From contig OY829326.1 in NCBI GenBank assembly GCA_963691655.1, positions 109,403,388 through 109,467,387 of the forward strand: a stretch of DNA of 64,000 nucleotides, read 5' to 3'. Below, piece after piece: positions 55,546 to 64,000 of this stretch (within the stretch, counting starts at the first letter, position 1; each line of letters begins with the position of its first letter). The notes under the pieces are model-generated. The model had not been told where the DNA came from. It saw nothing but the letters and a program-made list of their open reading frames with translations, and searched no databases. The position numbers were made by a program, and so were the translations under genes. Origin of the DNA: Toxonevra muliebris. Its lineage: Eukaryota > Arthropoda > Insecta > Diptera > Pallopteridae.

Positions 55546-58250
55546 CAAATTTAAGTGTTAATTGTGACACTTTTTCTGTGATTGAGTAACCTATAAGAAA
55601 AAACACATGGGGAGAAATTGTTTAATTGATAAAGATCGGTTGAGCAAAAAGAAAATTGCCTATCGTATATACTCGAATATGTGATTACAGTCATAGCTGT
55701 CCGAAGCTCACTTAGATTGTATTCAAGGCCAACTAACGTGTATTCTCCAAAGCCATCTTTTGAACTTAGCAAGCAATAAACTTTTCAATAGCAATTTTGT
55801 AAAAATTCATAAGAATTTAACTTCTATAAACTTAACGCATTTCAAGGTCTAAATAATTTCAATCTAAATTAAAATTACGTACCCACCACTTAGTATGGTA
55901 AAAATAAAACTGAAAATGAAATCCTTCTAAAAAGCGTCAAATGTTATAAACCCACACATACTTATGTATGTACACACATATGTATATATACAACTTCCGT
56001 TGGCATTTAAATGCAGTTTAACACCCAAAAATGAAAGGTGAGGTGCAAATGATAGCGTGCATTTTTAAATAACAGTTTCGGTTTGTGTTACCGCTTGTTG
56101 CTGCCATTGTTCATTATCTTTCAGTTTTATTTAACATTTTCTTTTTGTTATAGCTCATGTTGCTCAACTGTTGTTGTTTCCTTTTGGAAACACTAATTAC
56201 ACATGCTATGTCAAAAGTGAAAGTTACTTGCATGTTGCATGATATTTTTTTTGGCATTTTTCTATTTATGTATATAATAAAAGCTATTAACAGCAACACA
56301 ATATTCAACAACGACAGCAACAACAACAACAACAATATGTTGCTTGTCAAATCTATATACAACAAGTTTTATATAAACATATTATTATTACTATTATTAC
56401 AGCAATACCATGCTCAGTTTACTTAGTAGCGGCAGACATGCTGTCTTTTATCCTCAAAGAAAATGTATTTTACTTAGGCACATACGAAAACGTGTGTGTG
56501 TGTGTGTGTGCAAGGACAAATATCAAGAAATATATTTACTATAATACTTAGAGTGCAACATGTTGAACATGTACATGCGCAACAAATCACGTATACGCCA
56601 TGTAAGCTATAATTATTTTACGCTTATCATTCCATGATAGCTTTTTTCAATTACTATAAATCAAGCATTAATTTTTAGCAAACACAATTTATGACACTCA
56701 TATTCAATGTAGAGCAAGGGGGTTTAAGCCGCATTTTCAGAACTTTAGTTGTTTGAAATTTTTCACTTTCAAGAATTTTAAATACGCTGATATTTTTCTT
56801 CTTTACTGTCTTTCGTGATCTATTAAAATTAAGAAAATTTTATTTGAGAGCATTGAACACATATAAATAATCAAAAATTATCTTTGATAATAAACATTTA
56901 TCTATCTATATTACACTTCACATAAATAGCAGATTTATCTGTTTTATGTATATAAGCTTTTAAATATACGACACAGTTCTTTTTCCATGCTTTATATACA
57001 TTTAAGTTAACGAATCTATGCTGAAATCTATGATGATGTTGTTGTCGATATTGTTAGTTAGCTCTTTCGATATTTACCCGAAATATACTTATTTATGCAA
57101 CAAATCAAATTTAATCGCTTTTGTGGGTTCATCAAACTCATAAAAAGAATGACAGCAGAAAATAAAGGAACAAAGGCTGACACCTACATATGCTGCAATC
57201 TCTAATATACGGTCACATCATTTTTTTGGTATTATCCCAGTAGTGAAATTGATGGTTTGGGACGATTAATAATTGGTATCATATCTAAGAAGAAGATCTA
57301 ACTATTAGACTATTAAGTGCAACGATTTAGGTTTTAAGTCTTAACTGAACTTGCAAGAAGGAGCCAATACCATCTATCACTTCGTCGGTGAATGATTCAA
57401 TCTTCAGATCTGTCAGCTTCTTTTAAGCAACAGACCAAGGGCACATTAATAATACAGGATAATTTAAGTTGAGTTTAAAGTAAACAAATATGTCTCTGGA
57501 AATCCAACATTTAGAAGCGTGTGCAGCAACAGAATGGAAGTCGCCCACACTAGCGAAAGTAAAGTCAAGCTTAAGTTGTTGTTTCAGCTAAAACCCTTAG
57601 TTAGTAGCAGATATAAGAAAGTAGAAAGAGTTTGTCGTCGCAATATGCCCACTAAAGGTTAGAAAACATCAATAAGAAAAATAATATTTGAGACTGATTT
57701 AAGTTCTCAGTAGAAACCTATATCGACTAAGTAATTTTTTTAAATCATTGGTCTTGATTTCCAAATCAAAGCCTTTTCCCACCTGAAACCAACTACATCA
57801 AGTTTTTATGAATTTTATTTTGGGAATTAAGTAATCAGTCTTATGGTTGCCAGTTAAAGTTAATACTGGCAATTCGCTAAGTATATAAGTTTTAGCAGTT
57901 TCCTATTTTTTTGGTTTTAACTGCAACGGATAGTGGGCGTACTAAATAGTACTAGTGTTTTGCTAGTGAAATATTTAAAAAAAAATCCAACAGGTTAATG
58001 TGATTTCCTTTTGTCCACCTTATGTAGCTGAGTACTTGCAATGTTTTTTAAAACTTTTGTCAAAATTTTATTGTTAGATAGATTCTTCAATCGCTGAAAA
58101 AATTATGCATTTGATTTGTAAAACATTTCTTTTTTCGATAAGCTTGAGCTTTTTTTTTACTTAGATCTTAAAATTTAGTCCTCTGATTTGATGAAATTGA
58201 TTCTAATAGAAGTAAGAAAATAAAAATGCTTTTACCCACATTTCATATAT
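55546..58250. other. No gene seen
   Basis: About 2.7 kb AT-rich sequence. A (GT)n run at 56492-56510 and an AACAAC-rich patch near 56290-56335. No frame or repeat boundary I can support. Confidence 0.45.
56492..56510. repeat. (GT)n microsatellite
   Basis: Uninterrupted GT repeats. Confidence 0.9.
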
Positions 58251-59662
58251 AGAAAATATCAGGGTACGAAGAACCATTCGTTTTGATTCGTTCGTTTGCG
58301 AATCGTTTTCATACGAATTTTATTTTTAATTTGTTCACGAATCATATTTTTTTGATTCGCGAATTTAATTTTTTGGTTCGTGATCCGAACTGAAAATTTT
58401 AAGATACAAAAATATGATTCGCTCGCGATTTAATCCAAAAAGAATAGTTCGCGAATTGAAAATTTGGACTTAAAATTGTTTGCTTGTTTAAAACAAAAAC
58501 GAGAGAGATTTTATCTTGCGTGAAGTCAGTAATAAAAATAAATAATAAAAATTCTCATTATATGTAAAATTTTGTTATACTATAAGTTATTACTGTTTTC
58601 AGTATTAGAAAATCTTTTGGGGGAGACTGAGGAGGGATGAATTTCCTCTCAACATGCCCCCGCTTCTCCTTTTCTTTTTGTATCCGCCAGTGCTATATAT
58701 AAAAAATATAATATAAATATTAATGAAACAAGTTTGCTTGTTTTGCCAAACAAATTTGAAGTTTTAGTCTTTTTATATACATATATAATATAAAAGCTAC
58801 CTTTACCCCAGTGTTGCCATATTTTTTTTTTTGCCAAACTGTAACCTACAAAACCGAAAAAAAAAATAAAATTTGTATGGGAGAGATTTCCCAGTCACTT
58901 ACCATGCAAAATTGAATAGGCCCAATAATATTATATAATATATTCCACGGATTCTTGGACGAAGCCGAGATTTTAAATCCTATCACTAATGTCTAACTTA
59001 ACGCAATCATGGTGCAAAATTTGAAAAAACGATTCGTTAAGGCATGATTCAGAATTAAACAAACTGACTCACAAAATTTTGTACTATTCATATTTAATAA
59101 ATAAACCAATTCTTTTAAAATAAAGTTATTTAAATAAACATATAATCATATAAAGTTATAATATAAAAAAATACGTATAATGAGGAACATGAATTCGCAT
59201 TCTTGGTATGACTACTTAAAAAATTATGAATATTCCTGGAACTGATATTTGAGTAGTCGTAGTTCATCAGTAATCAACACAATAATTTTAAAAGCTCTCA
59301 AAATGGTTATATCATATTTATATATATATGATGCCTCAAAATTTGTACAATTTTTCTATTTTTTTTTTTAAGTCTCCCCAAAATGATAGGAAAAAATAAG
59401 AGTATTTTTCAGCAGCATGTATCTATTGTGTATCTTTCACGAAGGAGGAGTTTTTCTCAAATGGTATATTTGTTTAGGAGTGGGTAGCTTGCAGCCTTGA
59501 TTTCAATCCGGCAGCTTTTGTTAATTTTTGTTTTGAATTTTAGTTAAATTAATATTTATTTGTGAAAATATTATTTCCGCATTCACTACATACAAGTTCT
59601 ATCCAATCTTCAGATACATACAATTACATTTTTGTGATAACCAAAATATATTTAAATTTGAG

Positions 59663-59966
59663 AGGCTGAGAGGAAAAGTGGTATAATTTCTAAGTTCAGA
59701 AAAAAGTGGAATAATTTTACTTAAGAGCAAAAGCAAAACGAGATATGTTCAGAGCAAAAGTGAAACGAAATATGTTCAGGGCGAAAACGGAATAAAAAAC
59801 TATTCTGTTCTTGCTCTGAAAGAGTTGTTATACCATTTTTGTTCTTACTTTTAAGGCGTTTTATTTTCACTCTAAACCGTATTACTTATGCCATTCTTGC
59901 ACTGCCACACTAAGTTATTTCACTTTTGCTCTTATATAAATTTTAGCCCGCTTTTCCTCTCAGCCT
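59663..59966. repeat. Short inverted-repeat element AGGCTGAGAGGAAAAG
   Basis: AGGCTGAGAGGAAAAG at 59663 faces its inverted copy ending at 59966. GAGCAAAAGTGAAA and TTTCACTTTTGCTC form an inner inverted pair. About 304 bp, no gene, inside the larger hAT-like element. Confidence 0.65.
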
Positions 59967-60145
59967 GTCATTTATTCTTGCATATTATTGCAAAAACAGT
60001 TAAGACTGCAAAATTTTGGAATAAACTGCAATATTTGGGGGAAACCTGTAAAACGGACCGAAAAAATTGTGATTTACAGATAAAACTGTCAATATTGCAC
60101 CGCTGCTTTACCCATATGCACTTACATATATTTGTGTGTATATAT

Positions 60146-61266
60146 CAGCGCTGCCAACTTGCTGGTAATTCCCCGATTTGCGGGGAATTTTACTTAGTGC
60201 GGAGAATCGAGGAATGAGCTGTTTTTTGCGAGGAATTCGAAACCTTTCAGCTTTTAATATTAAAATACCTCAAACAGTCTGTAGAATATTTTTTGCCAAA
60301 TTCTATATTCCTAAATACAATTCTGGCACATTCGCAACCAACACCATAAAAACATTGCTTTGTGCAACACAGTTTACGGTTAGTATTCAGACAGTCTAAC
60401 GCGATCGCGAAGTGCTTCGGTTTCTCTTTCAGCCGTCCAGAAAGGCTTAGCTGTGACTTTGTTCAGCACCTTCTTCTTCTTATTAATGATTGTTAGTTCT
60501 TGGTGACTGTAACCTATAAACTTGCAAATTATAGTCAGCTATTATAAAGGAGAAGAAGTATATTTTATATGTTAAAAACCGTTAGAACTTTAAACCAGTT
60601 TTTCTCAAACAAGGTTTTTTCCATTGACGTGCGCGATAACTGAAATTTAAATATGTTCTTCTACATAACAATGGCCCCAGAATGTAAGGTTGGTTAATTC
60701 TTTCCTCAATTTGGAACTTTGTTTTTACGAAAAAAGTCCAATTTTTGAGAAAACTAATTTTTGCGGTATGTCATTTTGTGAATTGTTGGTCAAACAAAAT
60801 AATCTCAGTATGTCCTGCGAGTACAGTTATAATTTTTCTAATAGTATTTTTTTAGATTTTCCAGTGAGCCGCAATCACGCACGCCATTGCGTTTGATTTT
60901 TAAAACGTCTTCCATGAAGCTGCAAAAAACCCTTTATATAAGTTTTTTTTTTTAATTATTACACAATTTTTTCTTGTACTTGAAGTCTTTAAATATATGT
61001 CAGAAAAAAATATTATACCAATTTATCAATCCAAAAAATGGTAGAAAATTTTTAACCAAGAAAGCGCAGGGCCCCTGAAAATAACTCTGACCGAGAGTAA
61101 TTAACCCTACGTAAAGGGTATTTTTCGTTTGTATAAAATGTTTATATGAAATGTGCGTATCGTACTGTTATAATATGAAATTATACCGGTGCGGGGAATT
61201 TGGTCGAAAATCGGGGAATTTCGCGAGAGTTATCGGGGAGAAAGAAAAAATGAGTTGGCATCTCTG
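60146..61266 (+). mobile_element. Non-autonomous hAT element, copy 2
   Basis: 1121 bp. Ends CAGCGCTGCCAACTT and CAGAGATGCCAACTC (inverted), with a perfect 8-bp duplication GTATATAT (60138-60145 and 61267-61274). Colinear with 16345-17414 over its whole length, with small indels; for example it has about 45 extra bases near 60490-60540. No transposase. Confidence 0.9.
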
Positions 61267-61581
61267 GTATATATACAAAAATGAATGCAACCCTTTTACT
61301 TGTTTACCCAACGCAATATAGAAAAACACAAAAAATAACTACGAAGAGAAGAGAAATCGGTTCGTTTTGATTCGTTTGAGTTCGTTTTGGTTGGTTCTCG
61401 TTCGCTCTTCAAACATTTTCGGATCGATCACGATCGAACAAATAAACGAACGAACCAAATGCATTAAATTTGAAAAGATTATACCATATTCGCTCGCAAA
61501 TTCTATTTTGCGAGCGAATCCAATGAAGAAGAACTTTATTTTTTGGATCGCGATCCGAATTTTTCCTACCCTGAAAAATAT

Positions 61582-62620
61582 GTTTATGCGAAAAAATATA
61601 TTTTTATTTTTTCTTATATGTGTAACCCTTTAAATATCTAATGATTATAAATTTATTGACATTCAATGTTTTACTGGGTTTAAAATCAATGAAAATATAA
61701 ACAAACAGACATACACAAGTTTCAGCTCCATTGTAATCAAAACCAACAGCAACAACAATAGCATACATATACTATATAAGGCCAATCGTCATCAGTGTCG
61801 TATATAATTATGTAAAGTTACAATAATAGTACAATTTAAAAAATGTCGGATATTGTACTTGCATGTATATGTGATCGCATTCGTATGTATGTGTGTTAAT
61901 GTTTTTCTGAGCCAACTGCCCAACAGAAAACACATTTATTTTAAGATAGAGAAAAATGTGCCTTTTATTTTGTTGTAATTTCTTTTTGGACCAAATGTCG
62001 CCACTGACAATAGCGTAATAAATCAATTTATTGCTCTTTTTGTTGGCTGCAATTGAACAATTTCTCTCGGTGTGGCAGTATTTGTGTGGGTGTGTGAAAG
62101 TTTAAGCTTATATTCGTGGGTGGATGCGAGTATGTATGTGTGTGTAACTCATATGCTACCAGCGAGTAGAAAGCGTACTTTATTATTTTTTTTATACACA
62201 CATCCATCCATATCTATCTATTTTTATTTGTCTTTATGATGAAGTGGAAAATTTTTCGTTTCGTACAGTTTTTCGAGAAGTCATTTGTATGCTAATATAT
62301 TAAATTGGATTTTCATATAAGTGAAGTACTTTTTTTTTGTCGAAAGTAGGTCAGTGAATGCAGACACATATACATATGTACGTATACTGGTATGTATATA
62401 CATACTTACAAACGTATAGTGTGTAAGTATATAAATTCATTAAATTAATTATTTGTTAACTTTTCATGTTGATTTTCATTAAGTAAATACAACACAAAAA
62501 TTCACCTATAAATTACAAAATGAATCAAAAAAAAAAAAAAAAAAACAAAAATATAAAAAAAAACTTTTGGATATGTGTAAAAAAAGAAGTGTTCATAAAC
62601 CCACATTGAAAATTTGATAC
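61582..62620. other. No gene seen
   Basis: AT-rich, with a poly-A run at 62528-62545. No supported feature. Confidence 0.45.
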
Positions 62621-62626
62621 TATATA

Positions 62627-63300
62627 TGGGTGGTTCCATGTCAGATTTACAATTAAAATTTTAATTTCAACCAAAATTTTTTCTTGCATTCTTGAGAAGA
62701 AATTAATCGACACGTATTTTTTTATTTCAATGTGATGTTTTTTATTTTCAAGTTACGATATTTTAAAGTCTTGGAGTTTTAAAAATGGAACGTTTTTCAA
62801 TACCTAATTACTCAAAACCTAACAGTTGTAGGAAAAAATTTCCAACTAATAAAAGTTCGTATATCGCACAAACTTATCGAAAAAATATGAACAAAAAATT
62901 GTTTTTGTTATTCAATATATGAATTCTGGAAATTTTATAAACAAATTGAATTTTTCCAAACTTGAACATTTTTTTTTTCAATTTTTTTTGGTCTACAAAT
63001 ATTTATTAATGTGTTAGGAAAATTGTGTAAAAATTTCAGAGTGGGATGAGAAATAGTTTTCGAGATATTCAAATAATAACAAAACTACATAAGTCACCTG
63101 GCTTCGAGCGGCGTGCACATGAATTTACATACATTAAAATGTATGTATTCCCAATTACTATATTTCGTTCGCCTTTTGCTGTTAGTTTAGTTTATATCGT
63201 CATTTAAAATCCAAAAAGGCGTGATTTCTTCTCAAGAATGCAAGAAAAAATTTTGGTTGAAATTAAAATTTTAGTTGTAAATCTGACATGGAACGACCCA
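62627..63300. mobile_element. TA-flanked foldback MITE with TGGGT ends
   Basis: 674 bp. Arms of about 78 bp (62627-62704; 63225-63300) are near-exact inverted copies: TTCCATGTCAGATTTACAA and CTTGCATTCTTGAGAAGAAA are shared. Flanked by TA on both sides. No open frame. The structure is that of a Tc1/mariner-mobilised MITE (inference). Confidence 0.85.
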
Positions 63301-63304
63301 TATA

Positions 63305-64000
63305 CATTTGAATGGTAAAAGCAAACGGAGAAAGAGCTAGTAGGATTGAGGGAGCAGAGTGATAGAGTGGGAAATGATTATTGACATGAAAATGATGGGC
63401 GGGTAAGCATACGTAATACAGTCACAGAGTCGTAGTTGCTGCAAAAGTTTCTAATCCGTTTTTTATGTTTTGTCTGTGTTAGCTTAATACACACACAAAA
63501 ACCAATATATGTATATGTTATGAACACAGACATACGCACATATACACCAGACTGTGTGCATATGTGAAAAACAGTATAGACTCACTAAAAATTTCCAATT
63601 GAACAATTTTTTGATCGTATTAAAAATTTTTTCTAATGCGATAAAAATATTTGTCGCATTCAATCGCATGGAAACAAAAACACATTGCAGTGTATATCAA
63701 TTTATAAAAGTATGTAGCATGTAGTACATGCAGCAGGGAAATTTTACTGCGGCATTCCAATTTGTGTAGGTATATCTCTGTAATCCTCTAGCGTTGCATT
63801 TGTTGTTTTGCATTGATATTGTGTTTTATTTTTGTCAAGCACATTCGAAGCAGCTTTAACCCGTATATGAATCTTAGTAATAACAATTAAAGGCTAGGCT
63901 TGTATACAATTTTTTTAATAAATCCTTTGGAGTTTGCTACCCTTACTGCTCAGAAATTTCTTTCTGAGAATTCAAAAGTTAAGGATATGAAATATGACCA
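63305..64000. other. No gene seen
   Basis: AT-rich sequence to the window end. No gene, splice structure or repeat recognised. Confidence 0.45.

Larger units (their letters stand above)
58260..61573. mobile_element. hAT-like element hosting hAT copy 2
   Basis: Inverted ends CAGGGTACGAAGAA (58260) and CAGGGTAGGAAAAA (61573, inverted). Flanking 8-mers GAAAATAT and AAAAATAT agree at 7 of 8. Both ends carry dense GATTCG / CGAATC motifs (58275-58460; 61350-61560), as subterminal binding repeats often look. After subtraction of the nested element about 2.2 kb remain, with no recognisable transposase. Treating both ends as one element is an inference from the duplication. Confidence 0.6.

Noticed and set aside
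56114..56426. Overlapping frames on both strands near the AACAAC patch
   Set aside because: Asn/Leu-rich simple-sequence translations without homology cues.

Overview
The window looks like non-coding-rich nuclear DNA of a higher fly. It is AT-rich, has short introns with GT/AG borders, and carries hAT, mariner, Tc1/maT, Jockey/I-like and Ty1/copia elements. The copia-type element is primed by an internal initiator-Met tRNA site, as in fly copia. A tephritid fruit fly is my inference from the overall repeat style; no search was possible.

Only two host genes can be supported. (1) A two-exon plus-strand gene at 4660-5391 encodes a 220-residue basic, Ser/Thr-rich protein ending exactly in WRPW, the Groucho co-repressor tetrapeptide. 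It has no visible bHLH domain. (2) A class A (rhodopsin-like) GPCR lies on the minus strand. Six exons between 26475 and 32591 cover TM2 to the C-terminus. The 5' exon(s) with the N-terminus and TM1 were not found, so much of 32.6-64 kb may be its first intron.

The rest is mobile DNA, often nested. 1-3.98 kb: Tc1 relic and two MITEs. 6.48-8.3 kb: a dispersed repeat with two diverged internal copies. 10.9-16.0 kb: an intact Ty1/copia element (identical LTRs, TCAAT target duplication, one 1293-codon ORF) inside a TA-flanked MITE that also holds another inverted-repeat element. 16.3-17.4 kb and 60.1-61.3 kb: two copies of one non-autonomous hAT family, each with a perfect 8-bp duplication. 20.9-25.5 kb: retroelement and mariner relics, two adjacent foldback elements and a hAT MITE. 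27.1-30.9 kb: a hAT element in a retroelement relic, then a 21-bp-periodic satellite inside a GPCR intron. 34.3-35.6 kb: near full-length mariner with three stops and a lost catalytic Asp. 38.5-41.0 kb: mariner split by an I-like retroelement. 42.9-46.2 kb: a perfect 71-bp inverted repeat interrupted by a MITE, then a long foldback. 46.2-50.3 kb: retroelement relic and a hAT with a mariner inside. 51.5-52.5 kb: internally deleted DD37D element. 53.2-55.5 kb: RTE-like and Jockey-like fragments, a minisatellite, a pyrimidine tract and a perfect hairpin. 58.3-61.6 kb: a hAT-like element hosting hAT copy 2. 62.6-63.3 kb: a TA-flanked foldback MITE.

No tRNA, rRNA or CRISPR array was recognised.
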